Below, piece by piece: positions 50,829-61,232 of a stretch of 64,000 nt of DNA. Within the stretch, counting starts at the first letter, position 1. Each line of letters begins with the position of its first letter. Where the stretch lies: contig NC_092654.1 in assembly GCF_032118995.1 (NCBI RefSeq), positions 15,863,784 to 15,927,783 on the forward strand, written 5' to 3'. Both the position numbers and the translations under genes were made by a program. The DNA is from Asterias amurensis (lineage: Eukaryota; Echinodermata; Asteroidea; Forcipulatida; Asteriidae). The notes below the pieces were generated by a model, which was not told where the DNA came from, searched no databases, and saw nothing but the letters and a program-made list of their open reading frames with translations.

Positions 50829-53800
50829 GAAAAATAACATTTCTTTTTGTGCACATCTTTCTGGTGTTCTTAATATCACAGGTCGGTACAAACCAAAAGG
50901 AAGCACGTTATTGGCTGAAGCAATTTCAGCTTATAAGTGGCTCATTACAAACTAATCCATTTGCAGTTGTTCAAGTAGACCAGGAGATATTCCAGCACTC
51001 GGAACAGGTGGGTACAGGTCTGTTGTGTGCTTCTTTTTAGAAAGGGCAAGGGCACCGAGTCATTTTTCCTTGGTAAAGTTTCCCTTATGAGGAGATTGTA
51101 AAAAAAAATTGAGCATTTCAATGGCACCAAGGCAATGACCAGGGGGCATGGAGGCAATCGCCATCGTCGCCTCCGTGAAATATCAGACCTGTAGGAATTT
51201 AATTGAAAGGGGACTTTGAGGCACTGGGTGTCAGCAGAAATATCAGGGCCCAATTTCATGGCTCTGCTTTACCTGGCTTGAGCAAAGAAGTGGCGCTTGC
51301 AGAAGCAGGGAATTCCACGCTTATGTCAAGCAAATTTCACAGGTTAGCAGGGAATTTCTGCTTGTATGTGTGTTCACTCCGTGTTACTCAGTGTTCTTCG
51401 CTTACACAAATAACTAGTGCAGAAATCGTGATTGTAAGCGCAAAATTTGGCGGTAAGCAGACCCATGACGGGTCCATGGGTTTTGTCACCCTTGGAGTGC
51501 CATTTGCCCCCTTGGGTGTACAAAACACAATGGATCCCGTCTTCACAGCGTGCAACATTTGTGTACTTGTATCTGGTTCCATGGACAGAAGGCATTTGGG
51601 ATGAAGGAATGTTGGGAGTCAAGGATCCTGCATTGATGCTTCATGAGATTGATCTATTTTTTGTGTTTTACAGTTGAAAGCTCTGAGCTCTAATCTGGCG
51701 TTCCTACACCGCAATGATATGAAGTTATTAGTGGTTCATGGAGCAAATCTTCTTGATAATAAACATATGTCGGATCAGCAGTTACAGGTAATTGAAATGG
51801 AATATATTAAATAATACACAACTCCTCTCCACAAGTTCATTAGAATTACACACAATAAAAAGATAATTGAGAAGGCAAGACCGGGGAGAAAAAGATATTA
51901 AAGACAGTGGACACTATTGGAAATTGTCAAAGACCAGTCTTCTCACTTGGTATATCTCAACATATGCATAAAATAACAAACCTGTGAAACCTTTTTTGGA
52001 CACTAAGTTAGAATCTTTGACAATTACCAAAGGTGTCCCGTGCCTTTAAAAACAAGTCTGGTACTGTAATAATTGGAGCTACATTTCAGAAGTCTTGTTG
52101 ACTTTCCTGCAAATTCGAGCTCTGATCATGTCTTTGAATTTCCATGCACCTACATTACATTTAAGCACTTTCAATTCAGTGACAATAAATTGGCAGAATG
52201 AAGCAACCCAAAACTAATCATTTGTGTACTTATCCATTGTTTGGTACCATGTAGAACAGTCGTCATAAAGTAACTACAGAAACCATGGTGATGGTGAATT
52301 TTCTTGAGGCCAGTGGGGCACCGGCACACCCTATTTTTTCTGGAAGTAATGTCCTTAGAGCAGAGCGTATTGAAGGGAGTACACACGGAAGGGTCAAGAG
52401 TGTCAATAAGGAGGCATTAGAGTGGTGCATAAGGTATGTGGTTCTCTATTTTTATGGTGTGGTTTTGAAGTAACATTTGTCAAATTGTGGAGGCTTCCAA
52501 GTTCTCGAACTGTTGATATTCGAAAGTGCAAAAAATAGTCAATGGCCTGGCGTTTTGGCCCTAGCAGAGTCTTTCTCAAATGCTGAATGACAACACAACA
52601 AACATCAACATGTAACTAAGTGTAACATAAGCAGTGAAGTGAAAATACATGAGCTAGAGAAAGAGAGTCGGTATTACAGTGTTACAAGTGTTGATTTGGG
52701 TACTTTTTGTAGCACAAAACACAATGTCCACAGATTTACATTAAACTTACACCGCTTGAAGATATTGATAGTAGAAAGCGTACCTTAAAGTATTAGTTGC
52801 TGAGGTGCTGTAGTTTTTGAGAAATAAGTAAAACAATGTCATGAAAATCTGTTTTTACATGCTAAAATAATTGTTTGTCTCATGATCACTGAGACGAAAA
52901 TTGTTTTACTCATTTCTCAAAAACTACAGCACCTCAGCAACTACTTTCTACTGTCATTATCTTCAAACTGTGTAAGTTTAGTGTAAATCTGTAGACATTT
53001 TGTTTTTTGTCATATAATAAGTACATAAACCCTTTAAGGATATCTGAAAGTGTTACAATTTGTAGAACTTTTATTTTATACCCTATGTAAAGTTATGAAC
53101 CCCAGGGGTGTAATCCCTGGCTACACTACAGTTAACGATTGTATTGCTTCTGACTGGCATCACAAAGATAATGACAAAATAGGGACACCGCCAACATAGG
53201 GCCGGATAGCTCAGTTGGTAGAGCGCTGGCACGTTAATCCAGAGGTCGTTGGTTCGAGTTCCACTCAAATCAATTTGTCTGTGTTCAACCCCAAATCAAT
53301 ATTTAATTCTTGTCTACAGTTCCGGCCATATACCTGTGCTGAGCTCCATAGGAGAAACAGACAGTTCACAGTTGGTCAGCATAGATGCAGCGCATGCAAC
53401 AGCCGAAGTAGCAAAAGCCGTCCGACCTATGAAGGTTCTCTTCCTGAACACCACAGGGGGCTTAAGGGATCGCTCTGGACGGGTAAGAATAAGCGCGACA
53501 GCGGGGTCCATGTTTTAAATGGCCGTCGATTTCACCAAACTCTTCCAAACTTAATCTTAAGACTTAGAACAGGTTCAGTTCCGTATGCAAATACGTGGAA
53601 TGCATTGAACCCATCCTAAGTTAGGATGAGTTACTCGTCCTAACTTCGTCCTAACTCGAGGTTGGATTAATCCTAGGGTTTCGTGAAAACGGCTGCAGGT
53701 GTCACGTAAATAATTTTTGCCTCAGTTTTAAAGCATGTAAAACGTACTTACCGGTTGTGATACAATATATTCTAAAATGATTTTCCTCTCAATGAGACAA

Positions 53801-56800
53801 AATTATTTTTTTGCAACATTTTACTCATTTCTCAAAAACTACAGCACCTCAGCTAGTAATATTTTAAGAGAAGCTTTCTACCATCATTATATTCAAACCG
53901 TGTAAGTTTAATGTAAATCTGTGGACATTGTGTTTTGTGGCCTACAGAAAGTACACAGACCCTTTAACAGTAGTAAGTTACCAGCCTAGATAACTTTAAT
54001 CTTATATACTAGTGACTGGTGCTCCACTCAGTATTTTCTGCTTAGCATCTTTATGAAATTGGGCCCAGGTTTTGGAAAATTAGAATGTCAATTTACCAGC
54101 CTCGTGACTTTATGTATTTTTTGTTTAATTTGGCAGATAATTCAAGAAGTTCACATACCAGTTGATCTAGAGTCGCTGATGAAGCAGTCTTGCAGTAGCC
54201 GTGATCATCACACCAAGAAGCTTGTCACGGATCTTGTGGCTCACCTACCCCCTTTATCAGCTGTTGTCATCACTTCAGCCAGGACCATACTGACTGAGTT
54301 GTTTACACATCATGGTGAGTTTCATACTTCAATACTTTTCTCCTGAAGACTAGCATACTGAACGAAACGTTGAGTCGTTGAAGGGACACGATGCCCTAGA
54401 TCGGACGAGTTGGTCTATGAAAAGTATTTGTAACTGTTTGTTATAAAATACATATGGTTAGAAAGATGTTTTAAAAGTAGAATACAATGATCCACACAAG
54501 TTTCCCTCTAGATTGCAGGGTTTTCATTTTACTTTGTGAACTAACACAGTCCGCCATTTTGTGGAGTCAGAAACATTTTTACTAGGATCAATACAGGATT
54601 AAAACATTGAAAGGTTTCAAAAACCATAGGAACACATTGCCTTTAAATTTTTTTCCAGGATAACAAATATTTTTTTGCTGTAAAAAATCGTTTGTGGTTC
54701 CATAAATTATAAATTGTCCCATGTGTACTTCATTATTGACATTTTTTGTAGCTGACTTTTCAAACAGTTATCTAAAAGCTTGGAATGTTAAATAAAATGT
54801 GTAATTTGCTGTCAACATTTTTCCAGTTTAATTGTAAAACTAAAGTTATTTTTGTGTTTTTATTTGGCCACTAACATATAACATTTCTTTTGATTTATTC
54901 AGGGTCTGGAACCATGTTTAAGAAGACTGAGCGAATTTTAAAATATAAGAATTTGGAGGATGTTGACTTGGAGAGACTCAACAAACTAATTACAAGGTAA
55001 ACACAAACACCTTTATATTTATGGGTATATTTATGGGTGCGTTCGATTTCATTCCCTGTGTCAACCCCGCAGTGCTAATTTTGGTGAGCCCTTGACAAGA
55101 GCTAATCAAACGATCACTCACCCTCTCGTGGTGACGTCATACACCTCGGGCCAGCCCCAAGTGACCCGTTGATAAGCAGGGCATTTGGGGCTGACCCGGG
55201 TGAGCCCCTGGAATTATGGCAAAGCTATTCGAACGTACCGGGGGCAGAACGGGGTCGACCCGGTGAAGCTAATCGAACACGACCTGCATTAATTTTGGTT
55301 TTACCCTTACACTGATGCACTGTATACTAGGTACTTTCCCAAGTTCTGTGAACAAAATCACAGGCATATTTTTTACTCGGGTTGGGTTCAAACCCTTCCT
55401 TTTGCAATTCTAGAGTAGTGTCATGCCAACTTGACCACCGAGATTGCCCGGTAGCTAAAGGCAGTTCGTTTGTAGTTTGATAAGACTGGTTTCACTTACA
55501 GGACAGGGTTTTTGTGTTTGGTTGTGGGGAAAAATGGCCTCTCTAATTGAAAAGTTAATCCTTGCTGGCCTTCTAGGCAACAAGTTTATAATTTATAAAT
55601 TTATGATTTGGGGTTGAACAGACAAAAATTAACCTCCAGCCACCTCCGATCTGTATGCAGGTGAACTGACAACAAAGCTATCAAAATTTGCGTTCACGTT
55701 CTCAGGAAGTATGTGCCAGGCTTTGGTCAAACTTCTCCTCAAGATTTTGAAGATTCTTTTTGTTCCAATTTGTTAAGAAGGATTTGAAACTTTGCATGAT
55801 GGAAATACGATAAGGAAAGGTATGCAGTATGAGTTGCGGTGGTTCTGAAAAGAACCATTGGTTTCAACGCTTCTAAATGAGTTGGGGTGGTTCTGAAAAG
55901 AACCGCGGGTTTCAACTCTTTTAAATGAGTTGGGGTGGTTCTGAAAAGAACCGTTGGTTTCAACTCTTCTAAATGAGTTGGGGTGGTTCTGAAAAGAACC
56001 GTTGGTTTCAACTCTTCTAAATGAGTTGGGGTGGTTCTGAAAAGAACCGTTGGTTTCAACTCTTCTAAATGAGTTGGGGTGGTTCTGAAAAGAACTGTTG
56101 GTTTCAACTCTTCTTAATGAGTTGGGGTGGGATGGTTCTGAAAAGAACCGTTGGTTTCAACTCTTCTAAATGAGTTGGGATGGTTCTGAAAAGAACTGTT
56201 GGTTTCAACTCTTCTTAATGAGTTGGGGTGGGATGGTTCTGAAAAGATCTGTTGGTTTCAACTCAATTTGTTGTCATGATATTGTGTGTAGGTCATTTGG
56301 TAAGGTACTAAAGGACAATTACTTCAAGGAGTTGGAGAGCAGACTACACACAGTGTATCTATCTGAAGGATACAGTGCTGTTGCCATCATTACACAAGAA
56401 GCAGGAGTCGGGATACCATACCTTGATAAATTTTCAATAAGCCTTCAAAGACAGGTAAGATGATGTTCATTCATAGCTAGGAGAGTTCATTTAATCTTGA
56501 AGGCACTGGACACCTTTGGTAAATGTCTTAGACCAGTATCATTAGTATATACCAACATATGCATAAGATAACAAATCTGTGGAAATTTGGACTCAGTTGG
56601 TCATCCAAGTTGCAAGAGAATAATGAAAGACAAAACACGCTTGTTACATTACTATGTGTGCTTTCAGATGCATAATAAAAGGCTTCAGCGAAAGTGTTTT
56701 ATTATTTGAGTGAGAAATAACCTCTTTCTCAAAAACTACGTTACTTCAGAGGGAATGTTTCATACTATCAACAACTCTCTATTGCCCAGTACCTAGTAAG

Positions 56801-58457
56801 TTTGTATGCCAACAATTTAGTTTTAGTACCTACCAATAGGGTCCAGTGCCTAACGTACTTCCCGTCAATTGCAAACACAAGCCCAGTCCTCAGTTTAAAG
56901 AGCTGTTTAGATAGGCAGAACAAATTGTTTAACAATTCTACCCAGCTGAAATGAGCAGGATACCAGTCACCAGTGAACCTATTTTTTGTTTCCATTTTGG
57001 GGGCTCCATATCCAATTTGTTAAATAGTTTTTTTATTTGAAAGGTACTCAAAACACTAATAAATTTATTCCATTGCAGGGGGAGGGAACCAGTGACATGT
57101 TGTGGAATTGTATCCGAAGGGATTTCCCAAGCCTTTTTTGGCGGTCTAAAATCTCTAACAAGGCCAACGCATGGTAAGTACCGTGTCCAGTTCAAGTGTG
57201 CACCATGGTTAACTAAAGATTGACTATTTTGACTCGAAACCAGGCTGGTCGACCATTAGTTGACTATTATGGCCAACCATTTAGAGTCAGCCTCAGGACC
57301 ATGGTTTCTTCCGTGGTCTCCGTGGCCTGTTCCATTGTAACATGTGTAAAGCGCAGAAGGGAACCAGTAACACTACAGCGAAAATGCGGAGAGCAATTGA
57401 GTGTTCCCGATGGTTGTCTAGACTTGTAAACAAGGGGAGTGAATGCGTCACTGCGCATGTACGTTGCTGGTCAGTGGTCATTTACAGGTCAACTAAATGT
57501 CCGCACTCGAAATTGCTCCTGATGGTTGATATTGGGGACAGGAGCAGTGTTGTAGTCGGAGAACAAAACCTTTAATAACAAAATAGTACTTGTAGTGCAC
57601 AACATATATATCCTCCTAACAATTCACACAGAAACACAAGACAATTAAATTAAACTGTGCGGTTGTCAATTTTCATGAGGTGAGTTTTCAGGGAAGTTTT
57701 GAAGAATTTCTTTCAGACAAAGCCAGTTGGAAATAGGTTTACTTAAAACATGGTGCATGAACATTTTTAAATGGTAGCCCTTACAAAGAGATATCTGGAT
57801 CTGGGAAAAAGTTCTCAACGCTCTAATTAGATCCAAACGAGAAGAGAAGATGACCCATGTGGTCAAGTAGGCAGTGAAAATCCAATCCACATAGTTCCCC
57901 CAATGGGATTTGAACCAGGGTCCTAGAGGTGGAAGGCAAGGCAAGACACCAAACACCAACCTGACAAATATGAAATGTTATATTTCTTGAATGAAGCACT
58001 ACTAAGAATTTCAATTTTAACCCTACATGTACTTGTGTAGTTTCAAAAGTTCTATTGTCGGTAATATATCAATTGACCCCTTGCACGCACGTCATTTTTG
58101 TGGTCAATAGGTTTACGTGTAAACGTCGCGATGCCTAAAATACGCACTTCAATGAATAACGCACAGTCCGCATTGCCCACCAGTATGGCGGTTCCAAGAT
58201 TTTCTGATGATGACGTCAGGTGAATTGGGTCAATACTGTATATATATTTTTTTAAGTGACTGTTTTATCATGACTGATCCTTGTCTAGGTATTTCAAGCG
58301 TTCGGAGGGCAGTTGGAGCAACAGTAAATTCACCGTATTCTGGTACGGCATATCCAGCCAGCAGCTCTCTTACACTCTGGTGGATTGGGCAGTCAAGAAA
58401 GCAATATCCTTCCATGAACACGATGAGGATGAAGAATGGACGGCAGTCACAGTATAA
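42783..58457 (+). CDS. NAGS: N-acetylglutamate synthase, mitochondrial, 10 exons
   Basis: Makes N-acetylglutamate from acetyl-CoA and glutamate in the mitochondrial matrix; in ureotelic vertebrates the product activates carbamoyl-phosphate synthetase 1. Exons: 42783-43472, 50882-51007, 51674-51787, 52255-52433, 53320-53482, 54137-54314, 54903-54996, 56292-56454, 57079-57173, 58289-58457. All phases agree; 656 residues from 42783, or 570 from Met at 43041 (human 534). Seen: an amino-acid-kinase-like domain (ARYWLKQFQ, RNDMKLLVVHGANLL, IGETDSSQLVS, FLNTTGGLRD) and a C-terminal GNAT domain (LHTVYLSEGYSAVAIIT, IPYLDKFSISLQRQGEG, SLFWRSKISNKANAWYF). From 43041 the N-terminus is basic and Ser-rich like a mitochondrial presequence; the extra 86 residues before it are hydrophobic and atypical. 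Both ATGs have A at -3. Confidence 0.95.
44553..44772. mobile_element. Family C element, left edge of segmental duplication
   Basis: GGGCCCAATTTCATAGAGCT; the right end (GTGCTTAGCAG) is truncated where the duplicated segment begins. Confidence 0.7.
45005..47915 (-). pseudogene. LINE fragment with reverse-transcriptase remains (unit 1)
   Basis: Minus strand. RT motifs RLLFIDYSSAFNTI and NTGMPQGCILSPLLYSLF, then the C-terminal RTLQSFYPTAVRVLHD. Stops and frameshifts break the frame between motifs. The 3' end is a (TAGAA)n-type tail at 45006-45024. Interrupted by the 45140-47195 element. CR1/jockey-like by motif; clade uncertain. Confidence 0.8.
45140..47195. mobile_element. 2-kb inserted element with 11-bp inverted ends and eight 14-mers
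   Basis: Ends GGGCGATTCCA and TGGAATCGCCC. Absent from the paralogous segment at about 49121, which shows the empty site. Eight exact direct copies of TAATGCGACTAACC lie at 45504, 45669, 45685, 45707, 46789, 46804, 46991 and 47170. No transposase was recognised and the target duplication is unclear. Confidence 0.8.
47928..48345 (-). mobile_element. tRNA-derived SINE pair (unit 1)
   Basis: Two tandem tRNA-like heads on the minus strand (about 48080-48007 and 48341-48268). Box A-like TAGTCTAGTTGG and box B GGTTCGAATCC. The tail reads GATGTTAAATTTGCATCGGG on the plus strand. Confidence 0.75.
48508..48734. mobile_element. Family C element between the duplicated segments
   Basis: GGGCCCAATTTCCTAGAGCT to GCTCTATGAAATTCGGCCC. 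Nearly identical to the copy at 50428. Confidence 0.8.
48991..49835 (-). pseudogene. LINE fragment with reverse-transcriptase remains (unit 2)
   Basis: Co-duplicated copy of the 45005-47915 LINE, uninterrupted. It has the RT motif NTGTPQGCILSPLLYSLF and a longer C-terminal frame (49495-49241). The 5' truncation point is the same, so both come from one insertion. Confidence 0.82.
49848..50266 (-). mobile_element. tRNA-derived SINE pair (unit 2)
   Basis: Co-duplicated copy of 47928-48345 with intact box A and box B in both heads. Confidence 0.75.
50428..50656. mobile_element. Family C element, right edge of segmental duplication
   Basis: GGGCCCAATTTCCTAGAGCT to GCTCTATGAAATTGGGCCC, with long near-perfect arms. 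Confidence 0.8.
50787..50826. repeat. (GATT)n microsatellite
   Basis: About ten units, 55 bases before the NAGS exon 2 acceptor. Confidence 0.9.
50882..51007 (+). CDS. NAGS: NAGS exon 2
   Basis: Acceptor ATCACAG/GTC, donor AACAG/GTGGGT, phase 0-0, 42 codons. It contains EARYWLKQFQ and PFAVVQVDQEIF, the start of the kinase-like domain. Confidence 0.92.
51033..51193 (+). repeat. Dispersed repeat N
   Basis: AAAGGGCAAGGGCACCGAG, GAGCATTTCAATGGCACC and GGAGGCAATCGCC, starting 25 bases after NAGS exon 2. Confidence 0.65.
51450..51562. mobile_element. Relative of the 34127 foldback, truncated
   Basis: GGTCCATGGGTTTTGTCACC and CCCCCTTGGGTGTACAAAAC, ending CACAGCGTGCAACATTTGT. Confidence 0.6.
51674..51787 (+). 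CDS. NAGS: NAGS exon 3
   Basis: Acceptor TTTTACAG/TTG, donor TACAG/GTAATT, phase 0-0, 38 codons. It contains SSNLAFLHRNDMKLLVVHGA, a core strand and turn of the amino-acid-kinase fold. The exon has no ATG-initiated ORF of its own. Confidence 0.9.
51898..52049. mobile_element. Family A MITE, internally deleted
   Basis: Both ends remain (TTAAAGACAGTGGACACTAT and GGTGTCCCGTGCCTTTAA) but the centre is lost, leaving about 150 bases in NAGS intron 3. Confidence 0.75.
52255..52433 (+). CDS. NAGS: NAGS exon 4
   Basis: Likely acceptor CCATGTAG/AAC (52258 is also in frame); donor ATAAG/GTATGT in phase 2. It contains GSNVLRAERI and NKEALEWCI, which match the kinase-domain region of NAGS. Confidence 0.85.
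52694..53037. mobile_element. Family B foldback MITE
   Basis: GGGTACTTTTTGTAGCAC to AGTACATAAACCCTTTAA in NAGS intron 4. Both arms carry the CTGTAGTTTTTGAGAAA motif. Confidence 0.8.
53201..53272 (+). pseudogene. tRNA-like sequence, pseudo-tRNA or SINE head
   Basis: GCCGGATAGCTCAGTTGGTA has a clear D arm; the anticodon loop reads GTT but lacks U33; the T arm is GTTGGTTCGAGTTCC. The acceptor ends do not pair, so it is not a functional tRNA. Confidence 0.6.
53320..53482 (+). CDS. NAGS: NAGS exon 5
   Basis: Acceptor TCTACAG/TT, donor ACGG/GTAAGA, phase 2 in and 0 out. It encodes SGHIPVLSSIGETDSSQLVS, AEVAKAVRPMKVLFLN and TTGGLRD, strongly diagnostic of NAGS. Confidence 0.94.
53521..53699. mobile_element. 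Family E foldback MITE
   Basis: GCCGTCGATTTCACCAAAC start and GGGTTTCGTGAAAACGGC end. It follows NAGS exon 5 by 40 bases. Confidence 0.75.
53750..53967. mobile_element. Family B MITE, right half
   Basis: Right arm only: ACTCATTTCTCAAAAACTAC through AGTACACAGACCCTTTAA. Confidence 0.65.
54137..54314 (+). CDS. NAGS: NAGS exon 6
   Basis: Acceptor TGGCAG/ATA, donor CATG/GTGAGT, phase 0 in and 1 out. It contains LVAHLPPLSAVVITSARTIL, the end of the kinase-like domain. Confidence 0.93.
54380..54652. mobile_element. Family F MITE, shortened
   Basis: GATCGGACGAGTTGGTC, TACATATGGTTAGAAAG and ATGATCCACACAAGTTT landmarks, ending AACACATTGCCTTTAA. In NAGS intron 6. Confidence 0.7.
54903..54996 (+). CDS. 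NAGS: NAGS exon 7
   Basis: Acceptor TTATTCAG/GG, donor ACAAG/GTAAAC, phase 1 in and 2 out. It encodes SGTMFKKTERILKYKNL and following residues, the hinge toward the acetyltransferase domain. It contains no separate long ORF. Confidence 0.9.
55031..55290. mobile_element. Family G GC-rich repeat with inverted ends
   Basis: GGGTGCGTTCGATTTCATTC to GTGAAGCTAATCGAACACG in NAGS intron 7. Confidence 0.75.
55290..55465 (-). mobile_element. tRNA-derived SINE, decayed
   Basis: TTTGGTTTTACCCTTACACT, GTACTTTCCCAAGTTCTGTG, then a box B-like GGGTTCAAACCC. Same family as the SINE at 47928. Confidence 0.65.
55838..56262. repeat. 48-bp tandem repeat in NAGS intron 7, about 9 units
   Basis: Each unit includes GGTTCTGAAAAGAACC, a 6-bp stem with GAAA loop, plus GTTGGTTTCAACTCTTCTAA. 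Some units have a 5-bp GGGAT insertion. The period is a multiple of three, so ORFs appear on both strands. Confidence 0.92.
56292..56454 (+). CDS. NAGS: NAGS exon 8: start of GNAT domain
   Basis: Acceptor TGTGTAG/G, donor ACAG/GTAAGA, phase 2 in and 0 out. It contains SFGKVLKDNYF, LHTVYLSEGYSAVAIIT and IPYLDKFSIS. The acceptor lies only 30 bases after a 48-bp tandem repeat. Confidence 0.93.
56497..56855. mobile_element. Family A MITE
   Basis: Starts TGAAGGCACTGGACACC and ends AGGGTCCAGTGCCTAAC in NAGS intron 8. The terminal TTAA motifs are mutated. Confidence 0.7.
57079..57173 (+). CDS. NAGS: NAGS exon 9
   Basis: Acceptor ATTGCAG/GGG, donor CATG/GTAAGT, phase 0 in and 2 out. It contains GEGTSDMLWNCIRRDFPSLF, the acetyl-CoA/glutamate-site region of the GNAT domain, and ends ANA plus a split Trp codon. 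Confidence 0.9.
58289..58457 (+). CDS. NAGS: NAGS exon 10 and stop
   Basis: Acceptor TTGTCTAG/G, phase 2 in, 56 codons including TAA at 58455-58457. It contains YFKRSEGSWSNSKFTVFWYG. It has a long acidic end (HEHDEDEEWTAVTV) that differs from the vertebrate C-terminus. Confidence 0.93.
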
Positions 58458-58561
58458 AATCACAACAGGTAAATTGTCGCTATTATTTTTTAGAAAAAAA
58501 ATTACGATAGATCGCCTTATATCAACCAGGGCTTGGATCACTTCAAAGTTCACTTCAAATT

Positions 58562-58650
58562 TACTTCGGGGATAAAGAATACTAATTTTGGTTTTACCCT
58601 TACACCTATGTGTGTGGGCACTGTACTTTCTTTACTCGGTACTTTTTTTT
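58562..58650 (-). mobile_element. SINE tail fragment
   Basis: CGGGGATAAAGAATACTAAT and GGTTTTACCCTTACACC; a similar fragment lies at 63292-63345. Confidence 0.55.
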
Positions 58651-59064
58651 GAGTAAGTAAATATTCAACTGCAAGGAAAACTGACTGGGAAAACTGACTG
58701 GGCAAATTTTGATTACAATTTGGGGTGAACAAAGAAAAATTGACTACCTGTAAAACAGGACTAGCACCGATAACCTCCAGTTATAAGTGTCAGTGTAGTG
58801 TCTCGGGAAATATGACCGTCAGGTTATTTTTTAACCTCTGTGAAGCGACTCAGGACACTTTGGGGGTTAAGGGCGCTATATTAAAGTAGATTATTATTAT
58901 TCAGAGATTAACATGGGCTGGAGGATGATGATTCAAAAGAGGGCGCTATCACAAGATGTTTGTACACAACTTGCTGTGTGAAGGGACAGAATCTCCCGAG
59001 ACAGAATCTCCTGCCAAACCGGCAACCCTTGATGAGCTATCCATGCCCAATTTCATAGAGCGTC

Positions 59065-59450
59065 TTAAAGGCAGTGGACACTATTGGTAATTACTCAAAA
59101 TAATTATTAGCATAAAACCTTTCTTGGTGACGAGTAATGGGGAGAGGGTGATGGTATAAAACATTGTGAGAAACAACTCCCTCTGAAGTAACGTAGTTTT
59201 CGAGAAAGAAGTAATTTTCCACGAATTTGATTTTGAGACCTCAGATTTAAAACTTGAGGTCTTGAAATCAACCATCTAAACGCACACAATTCGTGTGACA
59301 AGGGTGTTTTTTCCTTTCATTATTATCTCGCAAGTTCGATGACTGATTGAGCTTAAATTTTCACAGGTTTGTTATTTTATGCATATGTTGAGATACAACA
59401 ATTGTGAAGGCTAGTCTTTGACAATTACCAATAGTGTCCACTGCCTTTAA
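59065..59450. mobile_element. Family A MITE inserted in a family C remnant
   Basis: Full copy with TTAA at both ends. It interrupts a family C element: CCCAATTTCATAGAGCG lies directly before it and its continuation (AAGCATAACAAAATAAAG) directly after. Confidence 0.8.
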
Positions 59451-60956
59451 ACACAAAAGATGCTAAGCATAACAAAATAAAGCTTACCAGAGTAAGGTTA
59501 CCAACCAAACCACCATGTCACAAGTACAACTTGTGACTGGTATCCCGCTCTCTTCTGCCTACCAGAATATTATTAAGCAATACTTCATCCTTGAGCAGCT
59601 CTATGAATTTGTGCCAACATTTCAATGTCCATGAAGGAGATTTTAAAACTTTGGTTTACACTGGCAGAGCAATGTATGGGTGCAAAGTTATTTATTGACA
59701 GTAAGTACTGTCACAATGTGGGTAGGTATGTTGAGGTTTGGATGTTAGTTCTAATGTTTTTTTGCAGTGATGCATGATGATTATATTAAGCACCTTTGAT
59801 TTGGCGACGTTCGTCTTCTGCAAAACAAACTACAAAGGTACCTTAACACAAAAAGCCCATTTTAGCATTTAGGTAGCCTGCAGCATGCATGACAAACTGT
59901 ATGTTTAAAAAGCCTTCAAAGGCGTCATCATGCAGTATAAATTTCTGAAGAACTGCTCTGAAGAACTTGAAAAATGCATGAAATGTTTCACACCTTCAGA
60001 TGGTATTGAATTACTATCATTTCGTGTTTTTGGAAAGACAAGTAATTTGCTTCACGTTACTAACACATAGAACTTATGTGTGTAACGGCAAACTTTGTAG
60101 GACTTTTTGTATTTTCGATCAGAGGGTTTGAGTTTATTGTCAGACAACATTTTTATCCCATATCCCACCAATTAAATTACAAGAGTCTCTATTTCAGTTA
60201 AAATAGAGAATATAGTGCACTGATTTTACGAACAGTGATCAAGATTAGGTTAATCAGTAGATAGGGAAAAAATGTTCAAAGAAACGACAGACAATACTCG
60301 TAATTTGTTTATGGATGTATTTTTTCCATAAATTTTATCAAATAAATCTTCTTCTTTTTTTCCTTTTTCTTTTTAGGGTGGGGGAATGTTTCTTACATTT
60401 TTATTTGAATTTATTCAAGAATTTTTCGGTTTAACAAGGTTGAACAAACATTGATGTCATCTTGTGTTGTGTAACGCACGTAAAAGAACCCAGTGCTGAA
60501 GGGAAGGGGTTTTGCACCAATGTTCCTGGTTTGATTGGCAGCATATTGTGCCACAGCACCTGGTAAACCATAACATGGAGCTGTATAAAAAGAACGGGGG
60601 GGGGGGGGGGGGGGGGGGGATCGATCCTAGGATTTAGGGCGATTCCTAACTCTTTGTGAATCAACCCTAGGTCTCATCATAATTCAAACGTAGTCCCACA
60701 TACCTTGCAGGAAAATACTGAATGTTGAAGCGCTGTGAGCGTCACTGAGTGACGAGTATATGAGTGCTATATAAGAAGCCACTATATTATTATCTTTGAG
60801 GTAAACCGATAATGAAACGCACAGACTTGTATGTGTGCGACGCACAGTGTTGTTCAATGAACAATCTTCTTCAGACCACTGGGCAAGGGTTCCCAACTGA
60901 AATTGATGTCATATAAATAAGATCTCTGTTACTGTGTTTCTTAAAAGCAAATGGTA

Positions 60957-61026
60957 CAACAACCTTGGGCAAGTTTGTTTGATGTATGATAGACAACCTT
61001 GGGCAAGTTTGTTTGATGTATGATAG
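60957..61026. repeat. 34-bp direct repeat, two copies
   Basis: ACAACCTTGGGCAAGTTTGT plus TTGATGTATGATAG occurs twice in direct succession. Confidence 0.9.
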
Positions 61027-61099
61027 ACTCGTGTACAAGTCGTTAAATGGTTTTTCGTAGTGAGATAGTCGAGTCTTGGTGGCGTAATGTTTCAGGTCT

Positions 61100-61232
61100 C
61101 CGCGATCGCATACTGCTCACGCGAGATCACTGCTCTCGCGCGAAGCTGCTGGCTGCTGACTACCCCCCATTTAATGAGAATGTACAGCGTGAGAGCAGTA
61201 GTCTCGCGAGGGCCAGCTGTCTCGCGAGAATA
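61100..61232. promoter_or_regulatory. CGCG-rich cluster with TCTCGCGAGA
   Basis: A perfect TCTCGCGAGA at 61220-61229, a near match at 61202-61211, and CACGCGAGA and CTCTCGCGCGA upstream, in otherwise AT-rich sequence. This motif is a known vertebrate promoter element; no gene start is seen next to it. Confidence 0.4.

Noticed and set aside
53201..53272. Functional tRNA-Asn
   Set aside because: The acceptor stem does not pair and U33 is missing, so it is a pseudo-tRNA or SINE head.
55739..56107. Repetitive ORF with TTPTHLEELKPTVLFR units
   Set aside because: Antisense reading of the 48-bp tandem repeat inside a NAGS intron.
59081..59301. Recurrent peptides like SNSWKITSFSKT
   Set aside because: They recur wherever family A MITEs occur (4503, 10184, 23509, 36512, 40713, 59081) and come from element sequence, not a gene family.
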